In this document: piece by piece, positions 1-18,400 of the stretch
Layout of the letters: every line of letters starts with the position of its first letter
Numbering within the stretch: position 1 is the stretch's first letter
Notes under the pieces: model-generated
The model's input: only the letters and a program-made list of their open reading frames with translations
The model's database searches: none
Told to the model about the DNA's origin: nothing
Program-made: the position numbers and the translations under genes
Assembly: GCF_026213295.1 (NCBI RefSeq)
Contig: NC_079412.1
Span: forward strand, 16,009,014-16,073,013
From: Gadus chalcogrammus
Lineage: Eukaryota > Chordata > Actinopteri > Gadiformes > Gadidae
Direction: 5' to 3'
DNA: 64,000 bases

Positions 1-6130
<6,130 letters not shown>

Positions 6131-6395
6131 GTGTGGGGGTCAGCCAGGCCCTGGATCAAGGTTGTCAAGTCTCTGGGCAGTAGGTACCTCCATCTCCAAA
6201 ACTGCCTTTTGCACAACATTCTGATTGATAGGGTCTCGCAGGCCACACTCCATAGAGGCTTCGTCAAACCATTTTTCTGCAGGCACTAGAAATACAATTC
6301 CCGGATATGTCATTCCTGGGACCCAGGGGAACATGTGTATGGATTTTGGCACCTCTGCACATCTTGAAAGGGCACCAAAAGGGGAATGACCTATA

Positions 6396-6412
6396 CCCCC
6401 CCCCCCCCCCCC
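6396..6412. repeat. Poly-C run
   Basis: An uninterrupted run of about 17 C. The region around it (6030-6550) is open in several frames but shows no recognised protein. Confidence 0.9.
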
Positions 6413-6733
6413 ACCGGGCCTTGAAAATATGTAAAACATGCATACTGGGCCTCAGTAATAAACCTGTCTTAAGGCGTGTGAAGACTTCTGGCCTATGGAC
6501 GTTTTTCATATACATGGTCAAAAGGGGCCCGCATCACGTTATGACCTTATGAGATATTGAAAGGTTCCTGTGCATTTCGCTCATATTTTTTTATTTTTGA
6601 GATAAAGGTCTGATTATCAGATATAGCTGTGGATTGGTAAGCTGTAGGTGGCGGAGGGATTCTTGCTCAAAATCTCATAGTAGGCCGTGGGTTGAGAGGT
6701 CACAAGACGGAGCATTTTTGGAGGCTTTTGTAG

Positions 6734-7050
6734 TTCCTTCCTCAAGGGCTAGTGCCCCCAAATGTATGATCTTACTTTTCTCTGAGGCCCTCTTTCATCA
6801 AAGAGAGTCCCCAGGTCTCTTGCTCACTCCAAGGTTCCTTGACCCCTAGGCCACCTAATAATTACACAACTTCCTGTAGGGCTAGATGTATAGTATATGA
6901 TCTACTATTTTAGCAAACCTTATTGCCCTGATTCATATAAAAGAGACTACCTCGTCTTTATCTTACTCCCAAGTCATTCTGTGCCCCCGTGAATAGTGAG
7001 TGTGCATCACTTCCTGTAGGTCTACGACCCCACATGTTGTGCATTTTAAT
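6734..7050. repeat. Degenerate tandem repeat, about three copies
   Basis: The segment TTCCTNNAGGGCTA recurs at 6738, 6871 and, as TTCCTGTAGGTCTA, at 7011. Between the copies are related blocks: AGAGAGTCCCCAGGTCTCTTGCTC against AGAGACTACCTCGTCTTTATCTTAC, each followed by a CTCC(C)AAG block and then a T/C-rich tail. The period is about 133-140 bp. I do not recognise the family. Confidence 0.5.
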
Positions 7051-7669
7051 AGTCTTTTGAAAATCATATTCGTCCTCCTTTTACTTTATTGATGCACTAA
7101 CACCTGATTATCTTGTACAACAAATGGTAACAAAATGAACCATGGAATGTGTTTTTCGGCAGACGCAAATCAGACATGAACTTCAGGTTTGCCCCACAAA
7201 AACGTTGTCCTAGTCGGTCCCAAAGTTGAAGAAGAAAATAATTCACCAGTGGGTTACTCGAAAATCTACGTTTCTATTAAAAAGAAAAAGATTTAACAAT
7301 GGTATTCATTTTCCTGATTATCCTGTTAAACTAAATGTATTTAACAATCTTAAAATGTGGCTTTTTCCAATGAGAATATATACGATTGTCCTGAACCTTG
7401 ACATACATGACGTATTGCTGTTTTCTCGAACAATCAGTATGGGCTAAAATGTATAGGTTTGTTTTGGACAACGCATTCTGTCATCTATGTTGGAGATCAC
7501 GCTTTGTATTGATTAATAATATTTATAAAAAAAGTATTGTTGAGAATACCACTTCTTCACACCATAAAAAATGAAATGCCATAGAATTAAAGTACATCAT
7601 AAACATTCACTGCAGATAACATAAACACGGGGTTCACTACCCAATGCCCTAAATAAATCCATCCTGGCT

Positions 7670-7990
7670 CCTACTTAAAGCTGGGGTAGGCCCCCTTGGG
7701 AACCAGCCTGAGTTAGCTAGATTTTACAAAAACATCCCAACTCTCCTCCCTCATGTCTACCTCAAAATTCCACTTCCCCAAAACATATGACTAGCTCGCT
7801 AGGTTTGGCCATAGTTGGGCCTCGCCTTGTGGACAACTCCAGTCTTTCGCTACAGCTAACCTTCAGAAGTGAGAACTGCCCTTGCAGAATGAAAGTAGGG
7901 AAATGTCGATTTTACTCCCAGTTTGTAATCCCATTTTCTATGAGATGTTAAGCTTCTGGAACAATCGGGTTTTAGGAGAAAAGCCAAGTC
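7670..7990. repeat. Dispersed repeat fragment starting CTTAAAGCTGGGGTAGGC
   Basis: It opens with the same CTTAAAGCTGGG(G)..GGC motif as the copy at 29.55 kb, followed by a comparable block of C-rich text (CCCTCATGTCTACCTC, CCACTTCCCCAAAAC). That points to a third, shorter or more diverged member of the family found between fmod and csf1. The family name is not known to me. Confidence 0.45.
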
Positions 7991-8064
7991 TGGCAGTAAA
8001 GGTTTAAAGTCATCTGTCCATCACATAATACATATCGCACAGGATGCACACATATTCATTCCCC

Positions 8065-8249
<185 letters not shown>

Positions 8250-10390
8250 TCGCACACATGCAAGGTAAACAAGGCTAGAATTGTAGTGAATGGGGGATGT
8301 AGAGCGAGGCATAATGTGCCTTGATGGGATGGCCATGAATAACTTCTTGAGAGTCAAAGGTAAGGCTCTCCAGACTCACCGCCAGGCCTTCATTCACAAT
8401 TGTAAGAAGCCTTTTCACAGTTGCATAAACACATGTGTAGCCCATAATGGGTCAGTTCAATTTAGGTACGCAGTGAAGTATATACACTTGTCACAACTAG
8501 TCAAGTAAATATACATTGATTATGCGGGTGGTGTGAAAGACCATAGCTAAAAAAAAATTAACGAACAGGATCTTACTTTACTCTACCATTGACAACCTGT
8601 GAAAGGGTCCATTGTAGTTCATTGAACGAATTAGACACAGCACACAGAACCAGGTAAACACACACATATTGCTTATACCATGTGCCATGAGCAAGTGTAT
8701 CATCTGGCTACATTGTTGATATGAGCATCGAGGACTACGGCTGTGGGCTAAACACGACTCAACATGGCTGTGCCTTGTTGCAGGTGTTCTACTGCAAAAT
8801 GTGGGTTTGTGCATGAACCTATAAATATGGGCAAGTGCATGGACCGTTTACATGCATTTGTCCCATTAGCCTTCAGCCTGAAAGTTGAAAGTCGACAGTT
8901 GATTTCCCATGGACAAAACAAAAAACCTAAAGTAAAATAAAAATGTATACAAGAAAACGTATTTCTCCGCACATCGTTGAAATGTATGAATCCTCTCCTT
9001 GAAACTTATTTTAAGCATACATGACCAACACACACACCCACACAGTTGACTGCTTTCGTCACTCACCCTGGCTGTTGGGTCCCCCCTCTCCTTCCTCACA
9101 GTCCGTCAGGTTGTTGAGCATCCTCTCTCCCTCTCCTCCTCCTCCTTCTCAGGCTGTGGGGAGCAGAGAGCCCCCTGGAGGTCCAAGCTCACTGCCAGCT
9201 GTGTGAGAGCTGCGGCCCAGGCACACCCCTGGGCAGGACGCTCTTTGAACAAATATGCACCTTGTCTCTATTTCAGGTAACTTTTTCTTCCCCTTCTTCT
9301 TTCTTCTAAAGACCAAGGGGCAGAAATGAGAGAGAAAGTGTGAGAGAGAGGGGGAGAGAGAGAATATTTGCCTCTTGGTCTCTCCTTCTCTGCTCTTCCA
9401 GGTGTGAAGTGTGTGTGTGTGTCTCTCTCGCTCTCTTGTTGTCTATCTCTCTTCGTCAGGGGCACGGGGCGAGTGAGATGCTGCCGTTGAGGAGTTGGCG
9501 ATGCTGCGCCCAGGACCACGCTGTCACTGGCTCGCTCTCAGCCCCCTCCGCTCGCTCTAAGCCCGCCGGGTGTGTTCTCATCCTGCATTCAGGAGGCATT
9601 ATCTCTCTCTATCCACTGCCCTCTGTCTGTCAATCTCTCTCTCTCTATTGCTCTCTCTCTCTCCCTGTAGCTCACTCACTCACACACGTTTTTAATCATC
9701 CACCAATTCTTCATGAGATATGGATGGATGAGAAGAGGGGTTAGCAACAGAGGAGGCACATCCAATAGCAAAGTGATGTGTTCCTAGAGCCATTTATCCT
9801 CTGATGTTCATCTCAGATGGAAGACGGGGGGAGAGATACCATTTCATTACTGCCCATTGTTCCTCTGTCAACTTCTCGGCGTGGCTCCCTTCTCTTTTGT
9901 GCTCTCGTGTATACACAGGCCATTACCTCCACCAGGGGCTGCACTTGTGACGTTGAAGTTTATATAAAAATACCAGAAAACACGAGGCCCTTGTGGCGGG
10001 TGAGCTCATGCCGGGCTGAACGGCAGTATAGCGGTTGTGCATGACAGCTTCTCAGCCGCTATTCATTATGTGTTTTATTTTGAATTTGTTTATTATTTAG
10101 AGGGATTTCTGAAATTAGATGTTGACATTATCACTATTAATAGGGGGAACTGGCATGTAAGCCAGCGGATCAGAGCCCTGGTGCTGGAGGGGTCTGAACA
10201 TTACATCAAGGGAATAAATGGCCAGGATATTCAACTTGAATTCACACGTTCACAACACATGTATGAAGAAATAAAGGACGGGACGGTCGCCGTATGGATT
10301 CCACCCTGAGTGAACCTTGTTAAACAGGTCATGCATAATTACAAGAGTTGGATGTACCAAATGTCAACTGCGTTTTGCTTAATACAGAAC
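8250..10390. other. Intergenic, pyrimidine-rich around 9.1-9.7 kb
   Basis: No gene is recognised. From about 9060 to 9700 the plus strand has several CT-rich runs. A splice-flanked open segment at 9153-9276 is described under findings. The 90-codon open frame at 10037-10309 has no recognisable domain. Confidence 0.5.
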
Positions 10391-10409
10391 TCTGAATCCA
10401 TTTTCGTTT

Positions 10410-10535
10410 TTATGTTTTTTTTTTTTAATCCTTTTTATTGTAGAGCGATTTAAGACAGGAAGGTGTGAGAGAGAGGGGAAGACATGCAGCAAAGGACCAC
10501 GGGGAGGAATCGAACCCCCGGTTGCTGCAGCATTT
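10410..10535. repeat. SINE-like fragment with tRNA-derived tail motif
   Basis: A T-run (10419-10428) leads into GACATGCAGCAAAGGACCAC and then GGAATCGAACCCCCGGT. The last block is the reverse complement of a tRNA T-arm consensus (GGTTCGATTCC type). This combination is a very common dispersed repeat in teleosts. There is no full tRNA cloverleaf, so it is not a tRNA gene. Confidence 0.6.
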
Positions 10536-10539
10536 TCAT

Positions 10540-13500
10540 TTTTTTATTGACTAATACTGAAAGCTTTCTCAGCAACAGGGGCTATATAAATCATACAAAA
10601 AATATATATAAGTAGCAATAACTTACTTGCACCAGTTAGTTAAAAAAGGGAATAAATAATGCTTAACAATTAAATGGTACCTGTAAAAAAAAAACGTGCC
10701 GTCAGCCAAGTGGAATAGTTATTATCATCCGTTATATGGATCTTGGAGATCCACATGGAGGAGAGCTGGTGTTCATGGCTTACCATTTGTGCAACATGCA
10801 GACCATCTAATGCACTGTGGTCTAATACGGGGGTTGAAGCTAATCCACAGCAGCACTGTGTCGCTGCCCAATGACAAAGCTTACATTGCCAAAATAAAAA
10901 CATAAAACCCTAATGGATGTTTAGGTAAGAATAGGATTTTGCATGACTGGAATCCTCCAAATATCAAGGTTTGATTGAACTCAATGCATTAGGTCTGAGA
11001 AACCCAGGGTTACACTGGAACGGATCATGTTCTAGTTGGGGAGGTGTGTCCTGATTTAGTCCCTTGGGCTCCGTCAGAGAGAGAGGGAGTTGGCTCACTG
11101 CCAGACACTGGATAGGCAGAGCGCCTGTTGGAGCCATTTTCATCCGGGCCAAGCGGCTTTAGTTCTTAACCCATAGGCTCCAGCGGTCTTCCCATCCTGC
11201 CAGCACCCCAACATACGCCCGGTGTCACAGTCACACATGTACACGCACACACATGTGCCAACACCTATTTAAAGGCAAATTCAATTAGAGTGCTGAAATA
11301 CATATCAAAGCAGAGAAAACGTTTTTGCGATAATAGGGCATATGAATGCCCTTCTTTTTGTTAAAACATTAGTTTCATCATAGCAGTGAATTATTCAGCA
11401 ATGACGAGGAAACGTTTCTCAGGTATATCTGATGATAGCTGCATGGTTCTCTTAGGCCCGATTTCCATCCCCCTACTGATAAGCTGATAATATACATACT
11501 GTTATCTTACCACTATATATACATAGACACACAAAAACTACTGCTTTTGTAGACGCATATCCAACCCTGGAATAGAGAGTAGGCCTATGCTCAAAATAAG
11601 AGGAGGAATCAAAGTACAGCTGGGTTAAGGATTTCACTGACATGACATCTGGGTACACTAAGGGGCAATTTAGATAATATTGGCTTGACAAATTTTCTTA
11701 ATTTCAGGTATTTTTAAGTAGAATAGCCTACATAGAATCAACACAGATAGTCTTGCCAAATCAAAGCTTGATTATTCATGAAGGATCCAGAGAAAATGTA
11801 ATGCTCCAGTCCAGACTATATATGAAGAAAGGACATTTATAACCCTTGGGAAGATGTCATAATAACACACTGTAATTGTAAAACCGCTAACCCTAATATA
11901 CAAGCGATTGTTCTCATTAAAAGGCAATACTCAAGTGGGCGAGTTGAGGCTCTCGACGTTCTGCCTAATAGTCTCACTCTCTGGTGTTACTTATCTGATA
12001 ATCATCTCAATTAATAACCTATGAACCTATTGTGTTATTAGAATGAATGCGATTTAACACATATAAGAGGTTTCTCGTGAGGTTGCAAAAGATCACAGAC
12101 AGGATGAGAATCAGAGCCAAGAAGCCTTTCCTAATTAAAAGCTTATGCACTAGGAAAACGTGCTACACAGCCACATGTTATCGGAACACACCGCTTTGTC
12201 ACAGCTCTGTTGCTTTCATTAAAGTCAGTTTCATTTCACACGGACCAACATGTCGTTCATTTTGACCACAAATTCCTGCATTTGATTTAGAAAACGGCTT
12301 AAGTTCTAGCAAGACCTCAGTGAATTGTTTCATTTTAAATGTATGTATTTCTGGCCGCAGAAGACGCAGATTATTTCAATCATTTACCAAAAGCTGACGT
12401 CATTCTACAACAGAATGTTCTGTGGTTGTTCCATTGTTAGTTAACGCAGCGATTAGCCACTCTGAGCTAATCAATTGCAGAATACTAATCGCATTACTGG
12501 TAGTAATAGCAGTAGTAGTAGTTCAGTGGTAATATTTATTGGAATAATGTCAGCTCTAGAAGGAGTGACTCTGATAGTCCCATCTGCTAGCCTTGCTATT
12601 GCCAGACCAAGCTCAATCATAGATGCACATTGGTCTGGGGAAGCTGCTGTAATTTTCTTCAGCTCAAGAGCCATGATCATCGGGCCTAGTTCAACTGACT
12701 CTGTACGCAATTGGCTGCTGCCCGTCGCTTCCCTGTCGTCATTGGGTTAAACCAGCCAATAGCGCACCAGGGGTAGGGAGAAGCCAGCTTGGTGATTGGC
12801 TCCCGTAAAAACATATCGGAAGCAGAAAGAAATCTAATGCTCTTCACCAGACCCTTCTGCAGGGAGAATTCAAATCGCCGGCTGAATGGGCGGGGCTAAC
12901 CAGTCTACCCATCTGCCTATTTTATAGATATTCGATGAACTTTTGAAGTGTTGACTACATTTCTCTATCGTGAATTTGATAATTTCTCACAAAAAAGTAT
13001 GTTCCACTCGTTTTTGATTTGTACATTCTAGTAAAAGGCTGACTAATGCAATTTCCTGATCATATGTTGGTAGTTTTGTGTTGATAGACATTTTTACTGA
13101 TTAAATAGGAAACAATAATTTGATAAACATGTGAACACAGCTGTTTATGAGGTATTCATGGATTCACCTCATGACTCTCAGTTAGCAACACATTTTAAAT
13201 GAGGTTCGTGTTCATTGGTAATGACATTAGAAAATACTAAAGACTCCACTCCATGGAAACAATATGTTTGGATGGCTGAATATCATGCAAAACCAATGAC
13301 ACAAGCAAGTTGTCAGGTGTTTTTTGTTATGCACTTATATGTTTGCGTGTCACTTTACAAAACACTGAATTGGAAAGCTTACCTACGGTCTAGGACTGAT
13401 AAAAAAAAAAAAAAAGGTTTTATTGGAAAGTGCTTCCACAGAGAACGATAGGATGCCTCTAAAATGCATAATTATAACCTACTCCATAGCAAATATGCAT

Positions 13501-13720
13501 ATGATATTTATGATTAATATGAATGTGATAATCAATCTAAGAAGAACTTACGTATAAGATAAGATCACTTTGTAAATCAATCACTTCAAAGTGATGACCT
13601 TATTATTATTAATAACAGAATCGTACATCCATGGCCCTGTCAGCTTTCGTCCGACATGTTTCAGTTTGTTTCAGTTTGAGTTCGGTTTATACTTTTAGCC
13701 TTGCCTCATCCTCGATTTTG
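10540..13720. other. Gene-free intergenic stretch
   Basis: No exon was recognised on either strand. The 12475-12750 segment is open on both strands (91 and 79 codons) and is low-complexity at one end (a run of TAG/TAC triplets). It may be a decayed repeat. Confidence 0.5.
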
Positions 13721-13724
13721 ATTG

Positions 13725-13945
13725 GTCGTTCAAAAAAAGCGCCAATGACGTGAAGCGCTTTTCTTCAAAAGTTCAACTTTTTTCAACGGGGGCGCGCGTC
13801 TAAAAGCGCGAGGCGCGTGGAGCGTTTAAACGCTCCGGCCGGCTTTTTAAAAGGCGTGCTGCTTGCGCGTCCTGCCATAGAGAATGCATTGCAGACCGGC
13901 GCTCCGTCTTTTAAAAACGCTTTTGGTGGACACGGGCCCTAAAAC
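13725..13945. repeat. GC-rich element with palindromic core
   Basis: A sharp CpG- and GCGC-rich island of about 200 bp in AT-rich surroundings. It contains many GCGC/CGCG words and a perfect 18-bp palindrome at 13819-13836 (GGAGCGTTTAAACGCTCC). AAAAAGCGCC near the left and TTTTAAAAACGCTTTTGG near the right look like related arms. It is most likely a non-autonomous DNA transposon remnant, though no family is recognised. Confidence 0.45.
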
Positions 13946-15270
13946 TATGTTGCGTGTGGTGTTTTAAATTTTTGCCTTAGGTGCCCGGCGGCGCCCTCAC
14001 GTTTGTGGTGTTCGCCCGACGTACCATGGCGAGGTGATCTCATCGGTGGCCGTGGTGACCATTAAATATCAGTCAGCATGCCTTTGGTTGAAACCGGGGT
14101 TACCCTATTAACAGCTGTAGGTAGATCTGATAAGGAACCGTCTACATAAAAACATATGAACAGTTATACGTTTCATGTACAGCCAATAAGTGGAAAATGA
14201 TTTCCCTGCTTATTCGGCCCACTTCCCAATTGGCCGCATGTAGGGATAAGACCACTAACAGTGCCATCTGTCGGCCAGTTTGAATAGGGATCTTAATTAT
14301 TATACTGTACGAAATGTGAAACAACTTGAACCAAATTATGATATGCCTAGTTACTAGATACCAATTTGGGTTACAAAAGGACTACTGGGCGCTTCTTCTG
14401 CCAAAACCAACATTCCTCATCCCATCAGACACATGAAGGCAAACATCTGGCGGTGCAGCATGCTGCAGAATATTCTTCGGCCTTTGACCTCCTTCCCATC
14501 TAATTTCCTGTTTGAGTTGACCCATGTTGTCCAGTGATTCGGCTAAACTGCAGGTTGTCCCTAACCATTTGGGATGGAGGGGGGCCTAAATGTCACGGTC
14601 CACGGAGATCACAGCACAACTGCACTCTACGTAGCCTACTCTAGCTATAGGCCTACCCTACATACTACACCGTACGTCTGTCAAATGTGTCTTAGAGAAC
14701 AAAGAAAGGAACGCATCTGTTTAAAGTGATGCCGCACGCCTTTGTAATAAAACTAACGTACCACGGTTGGACAAACACCACTGGAGACAGCAGATGCTAC
14801 CTGCAGGTCATGTGCTTGACTGTGCTTCAGGAAGAAGTAATCTGGCCCGATGTACAATTCTAGGTCTTTCTACCACTGGTATCTCTGACAAAAGCATTCC
14901 CCAAGATCATTCACAAGGGGAACGTGAATGATTTTTTTAGAAATGAATTAACTCTCCCTGCAGTGTGTGGTTTTAAAGGTACACCAGTAAATCAATATGT
15001 GTAATTAAGACTATTAACCGACATATAAATATGGGATTCTCACCCTGGAAGTTTGTATTCTACTCCTGTTTTGGCATGTGTAAAAACAATATTTTGACAA
15101 ACATATTTTAGAATTACAAAAACTATAGACGATATAGGTATCAAAAGCGCACTGTAGAAATAAATCAAATTCATAAACATTTGAATCACTTCAAAGCTTT
15201 CTTGTTATCCGGCGTCATCGCAAAATAAGCTGTTTTTATGACTTATTAAGGAAATGCCAATGCATGGCCA
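13946..15270. other. Intergenic downstream flank of eif2d
   Basis: I see no gene here. The only notable point is the eif2d polyadenylation signal just to the right. Confidence 0.6.
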
Positions 15271-15294
15271 GGAAATAAAACAACATGTAGTCCT

Positions 15295-15300
15295 TTTATT
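15295..15300 (-). terminator. eif2d: eif2d polyadenylation signal
   Basis: AATAAA on the minus strand, 106 bases past the eif2d stop codon. This implies a short 3' UTR of roughly 125-135 nt. It is the first canonical hexamer after the stop. Confidence 0.65.
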
Positions 15301-15405
15301 AGATTTATATGGCACCTTCATGGCATGGATGGTGGTTAGTGGCTATTACTTTAGCAGTGAGCAGATAAACAGATAACATATGGTGTATGTTATGATGAAA
15401 TGCTG

Positions 15406-18400
15406 TTATTTCTTCTTCCCTTTCTGAGCTTTTTCCAGGCCTTGGATGTACTTGCGAGGAATATGATACCGATCTGGAAAATATTAAATCACCCAACAAA
15501 TGACAATTATGTGCAATTTGTCGGAACGCGTTATGTAAACATTTAAAATCTATGTGCCATGAAGAAAAAACAAATTCCAAACCTAGTAGTAAATTGCCAA
15601 CTTGCTGAATCTGGTTGCCCTGGATCTGAACCAGAACCTTGTCCTTAGTCCCGGGAACCGGATGCAGCACAGCGCTGGCCTGGACTCTATGTTGCAGGGC
15701 AGCTGATACGTCTATGGGGTCCAACCCATACATCTCCAGGTTCTTAATGAGCGTTACCTACAGGGTAATTCAGAAAAACGTCATCAAGGAACACTATAAA
15801 CAAGTGAGAATTAACAGTTAAACATTGGCGCACTCCCACCTTCTTGTTAGAGCCTCGAGAGGCTACGGTTATGTCGATGGGCTCAATGTGGCCTTTCTTC
15901 ATAATAGGTTGCTGACCGGCAATTACAAACTGGGAGCACTCCTGCATTTTGCTCAGTGTCCTGTGAACAAATAAATGGTTCTGTTGGTTCATAACCTTGC
16001 ATATCGAACTTTTAATTTTCTATTTTAAATGCTACATTAAAATAGTGGGAAGAGGATTAACATTGTCTTGCACTAGGGCAAAAATCATAATCACGATTAT
16101 TTGTCTATATCGAGATTGGACTTGACTTGGAAACATCATATTTAGGAGTCCGAGCAGCGAAGCTGCTTGGTCACCTATTGTTTCTGTAACGTTTTTTTTT
16201 TTCCTCAAATTCTGTAAAAGTCATACTGCATCCTATACCGTAAATCGAAAACTCTTGGCATTTTCAGGCATGGTTACCAATAACCCCCACTACCCAGAAA
16301 CCCAAATTTGTGGTACTGCACCCAAAGGTGGCGCTATTGTAAAAAAAATCATGAATTAGGCTTATTTCTCCTCACCAGATTGACATGGATTCAAAGTTCT
16401 TTCAGAATATTAATCTCTAGAATCAGATGCATCATGAAACCCTTAGGGTCTTATGCCCTAAAATATTTTACTTTTCCCACAATTTCATATTAAAGCTAAA
16501 CATGATAAAAAGATTCACAGGCTACAAAAATAGTCAAAAATACACCAAAATCGCAGAAATTGTTTAATTTAGTTCCATTTGAGAAATATTGGCCAAAAAA
16601 GTTGGAGCAGTTAGCCCATTTTTCTTATATGACCATTTTATTATTGTATAAACAAACATACGACTATTATTAGGTGGATACTATTTTTATTTTTTTATTT
16701 TTTTTTACAGTTCCTTTCCTTGAAGTTTAAATATGATTCAATTGAACTAATTTAAAAAAAGGTAAAATAATGATGAGACCAATTAATAATATATACATTT
16801 AAATAGCATAACAAATCAAATACAAACAAATACAATAAAAATAAATACGATCAACTATGTTGTAGTGCACTTTAACAACCTACCCAAAATAAATAAACAT
16901 AGGGGTTAATAAATAAACCTAATAAATAAATTAAACCAAAATAAATAAGATAAAATATGTTTCCACACTACACCACGTCTGAATTAAGTTGTGGGGACAT
17001 TAGTTTAGCCCTCAAAAGGTCCCTGCCCGGGGGTCCTACTTCTCCAAAAGTACAGGAACTTTAGGGGTGGGGCTTGCACTGCTGAACATCTCTTTATGGT
17101 TGCGTTCTGCATTTTCTTTTACAGTTCTCTTATTGCATCTATAGTCGTTCACTAACTACATTAATCTAATTATCACTTTCTGTTATATGTGTTGATCATT
17201 CATCTTGATAGCCAATGTTCACTTTCAGTTCAGGACCTAAATACAGGCTGCTTTTGATTACAAGCATCGTGTGCAGTTGTATGGCAACAGTTTTGTTTTG
17301 GATACTGTGTTCCTCTGAACGAGCCTACTTTTAGTTATCGACCAGGGAGATAACCTCATAAACCAACGTCTCCAACACATTGATACATTAAAGTATGCAC
17401 CATTCGTTTCCAAATATACATTTGGATTAAAAAGCCATCTCCATAATAATTGAATCTTCTAAATCTGAAATTTCGATGGGATATTTTGATGAAAGTATGG
17501 CTCATATTCACTTGCTATATTAGGTTCAGGGTCTATTTCACTGCCGTATCTTATCAGAAAATTCTGCATTTTCGCGTCGTAACTGATGATAACAACAGAC
17601 GCGATCTTTGTGTAATTTGAGTGGAAACATGACTTTTCTTTGCTCGAGCCAAACTTAACATGATTGAGAGTGAGTGAGTGTGGGCTTGAAATAGGGTTGA
17701 TACCCCACTGCTTTAAAAGGAAAGCTGTGCACAGGATTTATAACCTACACAAGTCATTCTTGCAAAAAGGAATGCGGCACAATAATCGTTTTATCTTAAT
17801 TATCTTGTTTTCATAATCGTTGAAAGTCAAAACTCATAATTTAAATCAAATTTTGATTAATGGCACAGCCCTATCTTTCATGTCTGCTTTCTTGAGAAAG
17901 AGTTAGCGTTGTTATAATTTGTCTTACCTGCTAAAGAGATCGTCCCACTTCAGAATGCTGACCTCGTGGTACTCAGACTTCTCCAACAGGCAGTCACATA
18001 AAATAGGGTTTATGTGGACATAACTGGAAGGGGTAAAATATACACAAACATACATTTCTGCACCTGGACTTTCCTCAAATAAAGATCCAAAATATATATG
18101 CATTAACAACCTCTTACTTTTTGTTATTTTCATCCACCAGCTCGTTCGCTTTGACATACTCAGTTATTATAGTCCTAACTTCACCTGGCTGGAGAACCGT
18201 TCCTTTCCTTGGAGAAAAAAAGCAGAGATTTATTTAAACATTGTTTGATAGCAAGGCACAATATATTGCACACAAATCAGAAAATAAAAAGCCCGTCCAG
18301 AGAATATGACATTCTAACAGCTGAGGCCCAATGCAAGAATTATTTCATGATATGATGTTCAATAATTCAAGCGTGTGTACAAAGATTTGGCCAACACAAT

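Noticed and set aside
10490..10530. Possible tRNA gene (GGAATCGAACCCCCGGT)
   Set aside because: Only the T-arm-like end is present. No D-arm, anticodon arm or acceptor stem can be formed, so it is a SINE-like remnant.
12471..12750. Overlapping open frames on both strands
   Set aside because: No family match by eye. Low complexity at one end and no splice support.
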